A program made the position numbers and the translations under genes. Of a stretch of DNA of 64,000 nucleotides, positions 12,612 through 23,460 are shown piece by piece. How positions within the stretch are numbered: position 1 is the first letter of the stretch; every line of letters starts with the position of its first letter. The notes under the pieces are model-generated. The model saw nothing but the letters and a program-made list of their open reading frames with translations. It ran no database searches and was not told the DNA's origin. This stretch comes from Massospora cicadina (Eukaryota; Entomophthoromycota; Entomophthoromycetes; Entomophthorales; Entomophthoraceae), in assembly GCA_022478985.1 (NCBI GenBank), contig JAKSZP010004226.1, positions 51,648 to 115,647 on the forward strand. Reading direction: 5' to 3'.

Positions 12612-15600
12612 ATGAGTCCCCATGGCAGCACTCTGGCCCTGCAATCCATCAACGCAAATGGGTTGCAGGACTTTAAGTGGAGAGCCCGCATCCTCCAAAA
12701 CTTCAGGTCAGCACAAATTGACATCGCTGCTGTCCAGGAGCCCCATATCCTCCCCCACGAACAATTTTCATGGAATGAACAGTTTGGAGGCAACTCATTC
12801 TGGACAAACCATGCCGCCCTTATTGTTTTGAATCCCCGGGTTAAAACCCATTATTTTTCACAATATCTAGGTGGCCGCCTCATACTGGCCAAACTCACCA
12901 CTCCTGACTTCTCCTTCTTCGCTGCAAGCATCTACCTGCCTAATGCAGGTCAGGAGCAAAATCGGCTCTTGGAAGAGCTCATCCAACTCAATCTCCCACG
13001 GAATACAGTCCTTTTAGGAGATTTCAACACAACCATAAGTCGCGTCCGTGACTCTTACCCCCTGCAGCAAAGGAACGCCCTGGATCAAGTCGCCTCCAGG
13101 ATTTCCTTCGCCTGAGTGGCTTTATAGATGCGCTTCCACCCTCCGCGTCTGGCCTAGGTTGCATGACTAGGATCCAGTATGATGGAGGAGCTTTCCAGTC
13201 AGCGTCACGCATAGATATGGCACTGATTGGCCCCCTGTTAATTGGCAGCGTCTCCTCTCCCATCTCTCATGACAACCATCTGAGTGATCACAGGTCACTC
13301 ACCGTTGTCCTCACCACTACACTTAGACCGTCGCGTAGGTTCTGGCCTAGGGTTGCCCCAGCTCTTCTCAACAACCCCTTCACTAAGGAGAAGCTGTTTA
13401 TGACCATCCGAAAGACTCTCACCTCCCCCCACCCCACCTGCTTGACCACAAGGCTAGATGGGCGAGGACCAAGGAGGGCATCACCCGCGTTGCTTAAACT
13501 GTGCCAAAGCCGAGATGACTGCAGCTCGCGCCAGAGTCAAAAGGGCGGAAGCCAGAATCAGACATCTGGAGCGAAACTGCCAGCCTTTGCCCTCTCCCAG
13601 ATGGTTGGAAGACTGGGAAGCGGCGCAGGAAGCACTCCGCTTGGAACTCACACTGAAGGAAGAACAGGCAGCAAACTTTACAACATCTCGTTACTATGCT
13701 CAATGGGAACGCTCACCCGCTTCTTCTTTCAGAAACAGAAAGCCTGGTCAACAGCGCAGGATATTACTGCACTGAAGATTGGCACTACAACCACTTTGGA
13801 TAAGGAGGAAATCACGCAGGAACTACACCGCTTCTACTCCAGCCTCTTCCATGCCACTCAGGTGGACCCATCGGACATCCAAGACTTCCTGTGGCGGGCT
13901 CCAGAGCCGCCCATTGACCCACGGGCTGATGAGGCTCTACTGGCGCCTATTTCCATCCAGGAGGTGATGGAAACCCTTCTGAAATCCTCACGGCTTAAAG
14001 CCCCAGGCCCAGATGGAATACCCTTCGAGGTGTACCTTCTGGAACCTGCAGTGATAGCCAGAACCCTCCGCGACCTCTTTGCTGCACTCTTGGTGAATGG
14101 CGAGGTCCTCCCCGACTCCAGAGGCTCAATCACGACCCTCATTCACAGGAAATTAGACCGTGAGAACCTGGCAAACTGGCGCCCCATAGCGTTGATCAAC
14201 ACAGACCACAAGCTCTTCACGAAGCTTCTGGCCAGGCGCATCACCAAATGGGTGTCACCTCGCCTCTCCCAATCCCAGCACGGTTTTATTCCGGGGAGGT
14301 CGTTATGGGACAACTATAATGACCTTCACGTGACTTTGACTGCTAACTCTTGTAAGGTGAATGGCTTTGTGGCTCTCCTGGATATGGAGAAAGCATATGA
14401 TCGGGTAGCCTGGAAGTATATTGATGCTTCCCTGGCCCGCTTCCATCTCCCACCCGCAGCTAGGCGCTGGATATCAGCGCTCTATGACCAGCTCCACACC
14501 ATAGTCCTGGCGCCAATAGGTTTTACAGTGGTAGTACCAGTTAGACAAGGTCTCCGGCAAGGGGACCCCCTGAGCCCTATCCTTTTTAACATCACCCTTG
14601 ACCCCTCTTGGCCTCCTTACAGGACAAGCTAACAGGGATTCTGGTCCCAGGTAAAGCCCCCACACGCACCATGGCATTTGCAGATGACACTGCCATTGCA
14701 TTCGGCTGCCCTGGGAATGTTGCCCTCGCTGCTGTGACCATTGAGAGGTACACCAAGGCGTCCAACGCCATGGTCAACACCTCCAAGACAACAGTTGTAC
14801 AGGTCGGCTCCCCACCTTCCCCCCACCATTTGGTATTGAACCTGAGCGTAGTACCTTCCGTCACCTGGGCGTTCTCACCAACCAACAAGGAGTTGCGCTA
14901 AAAGACAATGAGGACTTGCTCCTCGCAGCAGTTAACTCCAGGATTGCCAGCTGGAACCAGCGGCACATCACCCCCAGGGTCGAGCTCTGATGGCCAATGT
15001 GTTCCTCCTCTTCAAAGTCTGGTTCCTAGCTCACCTCTGCCCATTCACAGATGCCTTTTATATGCGGCTCATTGTACTCATCCGCTGTTGGATCTGGGGC
15101 TCAAACCATCCACCAATGGCCCTCTCAACCATTGCCTGACCCTGCAATGAAGGGGCCTAGGGATTTTGGACACGCGATCCCACGCCACCACAATCTTCCT
15201 GAAGTTCCTATGGCCGATTGTCTGCTGGGACGCGACCCCCATGCCCCAATGGGCGCCCACCCTCTGCCAGTCAGTGTCAGCAGCTCTGGGTATTCCTAGA
15301 GCATCTCTGACCTCATTAGGGGAGTGGCTCACAAACCACCCAGGCCATCGCCTAAAACCATCCTCATCCCCCTACTGGAACCAGGCTCTCCTTGCCCTGA
15401 AACGAGTAGGCGCTCGGATCCACCATGCCTTCCCATACAGAAGGGAAGGCCCTGGCCTCAGCCCCCGTCGCCATGCAATTGTGCACAATGGACAAGTTTT
15501 CACAACTCGCCTCAACCCCAAGATCGTCCTCCCATCCGCCCAAGACTCCTTGAGCTCCTCCCTCCCTCCGTGAGATTTGACCTTAAGGAATTGTGGAAGG

Positions 15601-16136
15601 ACGTCTATCACCCCATCCTGTCAGCAAAGGTGTCCAACACCTTATGGAAGGTGCTCCACTGTTCATACAGGACGGGGGACTGGACTGGCCCTACCTTCCA
15701 GCACTGAAGCTGCCCCCACTGTGTGGAGCCTATTGACTCCCACCTCCATCGTTTTTTCATCTGTCCAGGTGTCACCGCATTTTGGCCAAAGGCCCACGCG
15801 CTCCTCCATGCTCAGCCCTGGTCTGGACACCCTGTGCAAGACCTCATGTTTGAGCAGACATTGCCTGGTTGCCACTGACCCCTCCGTGTCCTCGCCTATG
15901 CCACAGCCATCTGGACCATCCATAACTCCTTCCTTCATGCTGCCTTTGACCAGCAGGTGTGGACCCTTCCACACATGATCACCCACTTTCAGGTACACTT
16001 TGAGATGGCCCTGAAGGTCTGCACTATGTCGCCAACCCTCCCCCACTCAGTTGTCACTGCAGCACGGCTCTGGCGCGCAAACCCCCTCCCTTTCTTGATG
16101 CCTCCTCCCTCCCCTTCCCTTGCCTCAGGCTCTTAG
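12612..16136 (+). pseudogene. LINE-A ORF2: APE endonuclease, reverse transcriptase, C-terminal zinc finger (frameshifted)
   Basis: The endonuclease is at 12,612-13,330: SINANGLQ, VQEPH, LLGDFN and SDHRSL give the N, E, D and SDH residues of the APE fold. A frameshift near 13,085 moves into the frame reading LSGFIDALPPSASG. Two more near 13,450 and 13,720 flank a coiled stretch (AKAEMTAARARVKRAEARIR). The RT is at about 13,990-14,900: KAPGPDGIPFE, NWRPIALINTD, HGFIPGRS, GLRQGDPLSPILFN and FADD at 14,674-14,688. A frame change near 14,610 precedes FADD. The C-terminal finger CPHC...HLHRFFIC is at about 15,710-15,760, preceded by a TGA where related proteins have a basic residue. The protein would nick DNA and prime reverse transcription on the target. 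Confidence 0.9.
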
Positions 16137-16219
16137 GAGCCCAGGCGTAATTCAATAAACATCGATGAATCCCCCTTGAGTTGGGACCATCTAGTACTAA
16201 AAAAAAGGACGCTGGACAA

Positions 16220-16492
16220 AAAGAAACAAAGTAATATATAAATTCAGACGTGTCATGTACTGGTGGCAACAGAGTCACACCAAACAAGAAGTAGGGTAAA
16301 ACTGTTGATAGTAATCTGGTCTAAGCTACAATTAGGCAGAAATTAGTCATCATGAAAGATGAAAAATTTAAAATTGATTGAAAGCTTTAGGACTCTAAAC
16401 CCAACATAATGGCAAACATATAAGACTAGCCGTTGATGGACATTGATAATTATTAAGAAATCTCAGGACTTATATTCCAGTCAAGTGAAGAG
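16220..16492. other. Short AT-rich spacer, nothing recognised
   Basis: Lies between the LINE-A 3' TSD and the start of the family-C LTR. No coding or repeat signal seen. Confidence 0.5.
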
Positions 16493-16565
16493 ATGTTATA
16501 TTTTGGTGGTTGACTAAAAAATAAACCACTTGGGAAAACCATAAATTCTGGATAATTACCCTATT
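16493..16565 (+). repeat. 5' end of LTR family C, copy 2, split by Gypsy-B
   Basis: GGTGGTTGACTAAAAAATAA at 16,505 matches 51,043 and 5,407 with few changes. The rest of this LTR resumes at 22,590, beyond the inserted Gypsy-B. The left border is taken at TGTTATATTTTGG by analogy with TGTCAGATTCTGG at 51,033. Confidence 0.5.
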
Positions 16566-17461
16566 TGTTAAGAGAGTGTCTGTAACTCTCCAGTTCCCTG
16601 CATTGTGGTGCATAGTGCACAGGCCTAACATAAGGGAACTAGTCGTCAGTATTACAAGAAGGATAGCCCCACAGAGGGTTCTTGAGCCAAAGTGACATAA
16701 GGCAAGGGTGGGTAAAAAGGTAAACATTAAATATGATTGAACCAACAACAAGACTTGAATGTTTCAGAAAAGGGGATGTCATAACAAAGCTTTAACCAGG
16801 GCTAGAGTGCATGTGTGCCTCGGTCAGGAGGAACCTGGGCAGCCCAGCGCTGTACCTGATGCTGTTGTAAATTATAAGCAAATAAATTTGCTTATGTGTT
16901 GCAAGAACTCCTCAAAGAGGTCTGAGCACAGGTTTGCCCAAATCAACATAACTTAAAACTGTAAACAAATGGGATAATTTATTACAAGGAAGACAACCAA
17001 TAAAGAAGGTTGGTATCAAAAGATCATAATTAAGCAAAATTGGGGGAATCATCCATATGAGAAAGAGGTGCTAAGTTGAGGTTCACCAATATGTGCACAC
17101 TTCCATCTAAAAGGGTGCTTTACTTCAAAAGTTGTCCAAACTCAAATAATTGATTGAAGTCAAGGCTACCCAAGCTTAAAATTTTTTGAACTGAAATTGT
17201 TTCGAATCCCCATTCACTAAGTAATTGAATTGAGCCATCATCCTTTATATGGTAACTCGTTTTTTTAACACTAAAGCCGTAATAAGGGGCTGGGCATTAC
17301 ACACCTCCCCTGGACCAACCTAGGCATGTTGGACCTGTACTCAGCGTTTATCCAAGGTGTGCTTAGGTCAGGAAGGTTCTTCAACTTGACCCTTTAGACA
17401 TCCTGCTGTCCAGCTTTGTCCTTGCTGTTGGTGCACACAATTAGGTCATGTAAACATGACA
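16566..17461 (-). repeat. Gypsy-B 3' LTR
   Basis: An 896-bp LTR beginning TGTTAAGAGAG on the plus strand and ending AAACATGACA. Matches 21,699-22,584 along its length, for example GGGAACTAGTCGTCAG and GCCTCGGTCAGGAG. A purine-rich tract (AAAAAAGGAGAGAA on the minus strand, plus-strand 17,465-17,480) abuts its inner edge, as expected for the polypurine tract. Confidence 0.9.
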
Positions 17462-17479
17462 TTGTTCTCTCCTTTTTTA

Positions 17480-20400
17480 TGCTCCACACCCCTCTGGGGG
17501 CATTTGCCAAGGAAAAGTTTTTGAGGGCATGGGCCAATTTCCTGGCAGCAACGACTGGCTTGGACTTCAATCCTGCAGCCACAGGAAAACGTTTTTGGAA
17601 TGCTGCAATTAGCTCATGGGCATGAGCGCAGTAACGCACCAGGAACCAAGTGTTCTCCACTGCTTCTCTTTCTTCCAAGATACAAAATACTAGAGTTTTC
17701 TTCTTACCCAACGAGATGCTAAAATATCCTCCACTTCCCACTCCAGCGCCTCACCCACGAGATAAGCCTTGGGAGTCTCTGATGGGGGTATTCAAACAAT
17801 GTGAGCTTGCTTTTATGGAATACTGAAAAGATTTGAAATGAGGGGGGATATCTAACTGACATGAGGTGTGGCCCACTTTTTGATGACGCAGTACGTCCAA
17901 AATCTATTTGGTTCTAGTTTTTTGCATGGTTGCTTGACTGGGATGTTTTTAGCATCCAGCATCACGAGATCTTCTTCCTTGTATGCTGGTCCAACATGAC
18001 TCTTGCCATCAGCGTTTTCCTTATAAGCCTGCATTGCCGCATCTAAATTCGTGCTTACCCCATGGTGTACTTTCTTGATCATTTTTCAAAGTCCACCACC
18101 GCTCCCCATTGGATCTGCAACTGGGCTCCACGTTGAAAGCAGGATTAGAGCCATAGTAGTCAAAGAAGGGTAAACAACCAATTGATGCATGTTGGGAATT
18201 GTTATAACTGAATTGGGCCATGAGGAGATGGGAACCCAATTGAAATGATCTGTGGTGGTGTAACACCATAAGAACTGTTTGAGGCACTGGTTCACTAATT
18301 CAGTCTGCCCATCTGATTGGGGGTGATAGGCAGTTGAATGGCAGGGATGGATTTGTAGAGTCTTAAAAAATGCTACCCAGAGATGGAGGTAAACTGGGAT
18401 CCACAATCGTTAATTATTTCTTGGGGGACCCCGTGAAGAGCAAACTTATGAGTGACAAAGAGCCTTGCCATCTCAGCCACGGTGACTGTGGTTCTGCAGA
18501 GAATAAAGCGGGAGAACTTCATAAAACGGTCCACCACCACCATGATGGCATCATAACCATCAGATACAGGCAATTCCACAAATAAAATCAATTGATAGAG
18601 AATTCCAAGCCCTTCAGCCTTTTGAACTGGTACTAACAACCCCACTATTGTCTGTCAATTTGTTCCATTTGTTTGCAAATCAGGCAATCTTTACAATACA
18701 TGCCTACCTTAGTGGCTAACCCCTTCCAATTTAAGTGCAGCAAATTAGCTCCAGAGTCTTCACCTTCTTAGGATGGCTAACGGTGATTCCTTCATGATGG
18801 TCCTGGATGATTTCCAGGAGAAGTGGTCCAGCGGGAACCCATAGGCGCCCCTGAAACCACACCATCTAATACTTCACATGACAATAGTAATATCCTACTG
18901 ATATAACACGCGCTTAGCAAATACTATAACATATTCAGCTGACAAAGGCTGGGAAAGAACTTCCTTTCTGAACATACCATATTCCTCCACATTTTCCAGA
19001 GGAGTGAGTTCTGGCCCATTAGCCAAGGGAGAGGGAAGATGAGACACAATATTACTAGAGGTTTCATCAAGTGGGTATTATGCACCTCAACCTCCCTAGG
19101 ATCTGGATCTAGTGCAGGATTGCAGCTCAAAGCATCCTCCAAATCATTATCCTTGTCCTTAATAAACATATAAGAAAACACAAATTAGGCTAGAGTCTCA
19201 TGCCAGTGGGTTAGCTATGGGGTCAAGACATGAGGTGCGCGGTAGCACAGTAAGCATGGTGGTCTGTACATACGTGGAAGGGTTGGGATGAGCCAATCAA
19301 GTGATGATGCCAATAATTCAGCATCTCAACCACTGCTAATAACTCTTTATCATATTCAGTCTAATTAAACTAAGGTAAGACATCTTTCTGGAAAAATATC
19401 CCACCAGATCCTCTATTCCATCTTTTTCTACTTGTAATAAGGCTGCCACTATGGCGAAGTCAGAGGCATCATAAGCAACAATGAACTCTTTATTGGGGTC
19501 AACATGGCAAATAACGGACATGGAAAGCAGAGTACAATTTACCGCTTGGAAGGCATCATGAAAATTTGGGGACCACTGGAGCACTTTTTCCCCAATCGCC
19601 TTATACAAGGGCGCCGCCATTTCAGAAAGATTTGGTGTGTTTTTAAAGGAACATACATGACCTCAAAAAACTTCTCAATTACTTAACCAAAATGGAGTGA
19701 TCATACTCATGAATCGCCTTCTCCTTGTCTGGAGTTATCATGTGCCCTTGGTCAAAAATGACGTTGCCCATGAAGGTGACCTAGGGCTTTAAGAATTCAC
19801 ATTTACTTATTTTTTATGTAAGGTTAGCACCCCTCAAACGCTCCACTACCTGCCAAAGGAATACTGCATGAGACTTAATTTCAGGGGAAAATACCAGAAT
19901 ATCATCCATTTAGTCTATTGAGCACACCCTCAGCAGGTCCCCCAAATCTGCATCAATACGGCGTTGAAAGATATCAGGGACATTTTTAAGCCCAAAGGGC
20001 ATAACCCAAAATTGAAAAATCCCTTTTCCGGTATAGAATGCGGTCAGCCACTCCTGGAAATTCTTGATATGGATCTGTTTGAATGCGTTTAAACAATCCA
20101 ACTTGGAGAAGACTCTCACTTTTTTAACATAGCGTGAAATCTGTGAGTCCAGTGGGATGGGATGCAAGTCTGGTACTGTGACGTTGTATAGGTTCCCAAA
20201 GCCTATTCATGGACTTAAGTTACCATCAGCTTTCTCCACAAAGAGAAGTGGTGCAGAAACAGGGGAGGCTCACTGAAAAATCGCGCCTTTGGCTAACTGC
20301 TCCTTAACCCACACATCTAAGGCTGCTTCCTCCCATATGGTCAAAGGATAAATTGGGGAAGATATGCACACCAGATCAACGGCGAGATTGAACTTGCAAT

Positions 20401-21440
20401 AAAACTCTGAATGAGCTGGTAGTACATTGGCCAAAGATGCATCAAATGAAGATTTTAACCCCTCCAAACAGGAAGGTAAGGTCCCTTCAAGAGAGGGTTT
20501 CAGCAACGGAGCAAGACTGAGTGCGTGGATATTGGGCTAGTGCGGCATATTGCCCTAAGAGTTTGCTTCATCTAAAGGGACTACTAACTCATGACCATTT
20601 TTTAAGTTTAAAGACAAGATATCTTCTTTCAAGTCAGCTCTGAAGTTAAACTTTCGCCACCACTCTACACCCAAAATGATGGGATACAAGAGGTTTTTGA
20701 TATCTTGGAAGCGGTTAGACAAATGATATTTACCAACTTGATAGTTCACTAACCCCATAATTTTCAGTGTGGGAATACATTGGGAAGCTCCTACCCTAAC
20801 CACACCACCTGGCAAGTAACTAAGCTCAAATTGGTCGGCTAGGACTTGGTCCATAAAATTCTCTGAGGCTCTTGTATTCACCAAAATAGTCGTGATGATT
20901 TTTCCTAAAGGGGATAAAAGGTAGCAGTCAATAAAATATATTCAGAATGGTCTTTATTCATAGCAGACAACTCCAACAATTCACCACAAAAATCATCTTC
21001 AGGCATGTACATGCCTCCAGGGTATGTTTCTGCATCATATAATGAAGAGGGATAATTGGACACTATTACTACTGAGGCCACATATCTCACCATATCTTCA
21101 GCAACTGCATAAACGTTTTTATATTGTAATAATAAAACCTTCTCCAACTCCTGGGTTCTGCGGATCATGGTTGTGGTCAAGTGTGGGTTCTCTAGGGTGA
21201 TTTGATACACTGAAATGGTGTCCATATCTTAGCCATAAAAGAAGATATATGGCTTGGTTTTATATAGGGAAACGTCATTATAAAACACGTTCTGAGCCAT
21301 GAATGACCCCATGCCCATTTCAGCAATGGGTTGTACAACGCTATCCAAAGCCATCACCACCAGGCCCTTTATTGATGATCTTGCCTGCACTGTCTGAATA
21401 TGGTGCCAAAGAGAAAACATTTTTTTTGTCAATTTTGTTG
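17480..21440 (-). pseudogene. Gypsy-B gag-pol remnant: protease, RT, RNase H, integrase, chromodomain
   Basis: Read leftward. 21,440-20,905: gag/protease-linker remnants. 20,884-20,555: aspartic protease fold (VNTRASENFMDQ where D-T/S-G-A is usual; ILGVEWWRKF). 20,506-19,880: RT (VFSKLDCLNAFKQIHI, WVMPFGLKNVPDIFQR, then MDDILVF after a stop). 19,620-19,336: RNase H (FIVAYDASDFAIVAAL). 18,645-18,100: integrase (DAIMVVVDRFMKFSRF, STAYHPQSDGQTELVNQCL). 18,082-17,850: linker (DLVMLDAKNI, KKLEPNRFWTYCVIKK). 17,740-17,550: degenerate chromodomain (ENTWFLVRYCAHAHELIAAF). The protease has lost its catalytic Asp and several stops interrupt pol. Chromodomains of this class can direct integration to modified histones. 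Confidence 0.88.
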
Positions 21441-21698
21441 ATCTTGGTGGAAAGTCAAGGAAGCATGACTCTCAGATTGTAAAGTGACAATATCCACTAT
21501 GCACAAGCAAGAAGGGTGGGTACTTCCCAGTTAGAGACAACAATAATAACGCTGAGATGGTCCAACCATTGGTAAAATGAGAAAATGGAGGTGAGCCCTG
21601 CCACAGCCATGGTCAACAGCTGGTGCACAACATTTGCACTTTGCAAAAGTCACACACAAAACTTTCATAAATGTAAGAAAAAAAGGTTAGTTGTCTAA

Positions 21699-22584
21699 TG
21701 TCAAGAGAGAGTCAACAACTCTCTAGTTCCCTGTACTGTGGTGTATAGTGCACAGGCCTAACCCAAGGGAACTAGTCGTCAGTATTACAAGAAGGTTAGC
21801 CCCACAGAGGGTGCTTGAGCTAAAGTGACATAGGGCGAGGGTGGGTAAAACGCTAAACATTAATAGTGATTGAACCAACAAGACTTGACTGTACCCAAAA
21901 GAAGAGATCATACCCAAGATTTGAACAGGGCTAGAGTACATGTGTGCCTCGGTCAGGAGGGAACCTGGGCAGCCCAGCGCTGTACCTGATGATGTTGTAA
22001 ATTATAAGCAAATAAATTGGCTTATGTGTTGCAAGACCTCCTCAAAGAGGCATGAGAACAGGTTTGCTCAACTCAACATATCTTAGAACTGTAAACACAC
22101 GGGATATTTTATAAAGAAGACAACCAATGAGGAAGAGTTGTATAAAAAGATCTTAACTAAGCAAAATTGGGGGAATCATTTATCTGAGAAATTGGTGCTA
22201 AGTTGAGGTGCATCAATAAGTGCACACTTCCATCTAAAAGGGTGCTTTACTTCAAAATTTGTCCAAACTCAAATAATTGATTGAAGTCAAGGCTACCCGA
22301 GTTGAAAATTTTGTAAACTGAGTTGGTTTTAAACCCCCTTTAACTGAGTAATTGAATTGAGCCAACATTATTTATATGGTAACTCGTTTTAACACTAAAG
22401 CTGTAATAAAGGCGGGGCGTTATGCACCTCCCCTGGACCAACCTGGGCATATATGAACTGTACTCAGCGTTTATCCAAGGTGTAATTAGGTTAGGAAGGT
22501 CCTGCAACTTGACCCTTTAGACATCCTGCTGTCCAGCTTTGTCCTTGCTGTTGGTGCACACAATTAGGTAATGTAAACATGACA
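21699..22584 (-). repeat. Gypsy-B 5' LTR
   Basis: An 886-bp partner of 16,566-17,461, bounded by TGTCAAGAGAG and AAACATGACA and followed by the TSD copy CTATT. Confidence 0.9.
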
Positions 22585-22589
22585 CTATT

Positions 22590-23460
22590 GGTAGATCCCT
22601 TGATCTTTCTTTATTTAACAGCATAAATTGATAAATTAATTTTACATGAAATTGCTTTAATTAGCTTTTACACTTCCCAATTAGCAATGTCACAATTTAT
22701 CTGCTTAATGATTGCTGCCCAATCATGCGCCTTGCCTGAGGATAAGCCTTGGTTCTAATGGCACTTATTAAGTTAATCCACATTAACCTAAATCATTTTC
22801 ATGCATGGAGGAGGATTTGTACATCAATACTTATAATTATTACAATATGCACTTACAAATGTACAGCTAATAGGGAGTTCCTAGTGCTATTATGAGTCTT
22901 ACCAACATCACAATTATGAGAAAGTCAATTATCATATTTAATGTTTTCCACAATTTTTGTTGTTAATCAGCTTTATATCATAACTATAATTGGGCTGATC
23001 TTGTGGTGATTAGACATCTTCATGGTGCAATATTGTATCTTAAATCCTCACATTATGAGATTAAATTTGCCTCCAAATAGGCTAGAATAAATGTTACTAA
23101 GTCAATTCAAGTTTTCTAAAGATGTGGGGAAGTTTATAGATATCATGGAAAAAGTTGCATATCTGATTTAAATAATAGATGAGTGTGTCCAGGATAAGCC
23201 CTTGAGGTATAAATTACCATTTTTTGGCTAATTAATAAAAAGAGCAAAAATAAAAGGGTAAAAATAGTTTATATAATCTCTTTTAACAAAATTAATCATT
23301 TATCCTTGTAACTTATATCTGTTAAACACCTTTTGTGTGTTAGTTCATGTTAAAAGTGTCAAAAGATACTTGAGAAAAATCTTGATTTTTGTGTTATTGC
23401 CTGCATCTGGAGGTTCTTATTGTTGGAGGAGTTTCACATAAGAGAAAAAAGAGTCATATT
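22590..23460 (+). repeat. Remainder of LTR family C, copy 2
   Basis: Resumes the LTR interrupted at 16,565. GCTAATAGGGAGTTCCTAG at 22,866 matches GCTAAAAGGGAGTACCTAG at 52,350. The block ending AAATCCTCACA (about 22,995-23,056) matches copy 1. TATAAATTACC at 23,209 takes the TATA position. The 3' border is approximate. Confidence 0.55.

Larger units (their letters stand above)
10142..16205 (+). mobile_element. Full-length LINE retrotransposon, family A
   Basis: A non-LTR retrotransposon of about 6.06 kb with ORF1 then ORF2. It is flanked by a perfect 14-bp direct repeat, AGGACGCTGGACAA, at 10,128-10,141 and 16,206-16,219. This is a target-site duplication and fixes both ends. The 3' end is AATAAACATCG, then GAGTTGGGACCATC, then TAGTACT and an A tract. 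ORF2 has an APE-type endonuclease, a reverse transcriptase with FADD and a C-terminal CCHC finger, an architecture known from Tad1/L1-like elements of fungi. Several frameshifts and TGA stops make this copy inactive. Related copies lie at 35,050-40,200 (old), 27,662-27,886 and 54,471-54,515 (3' ends only). Confidence 0.95.
16566..22584 (-). mobile_element. Ty3/Gypsy retrotransposon family B (chromovirus-like), complete but inactive
   Basis: A 6.0-kb element on the minus strand with two direct repeats (16,566-17,461 and 21,699-22,584) and a 5-bp TSD, CTATT, at 16,561-16,565 and 22,585-22,589. In element orientation the LTRs run TGTCATG...CTTAACA. Pol order is protease, RT, RNase H, integrase, then chromodomain remnant, as in Tf1/Maggy-type chromoviruses. 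The LTRs differ at many positions and all pol frames carry stops, so insertion is not recent. It sits inside a family-C LTR. A solo LTR of the same family is at 51,353-52,247. Confidence 0.92.
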
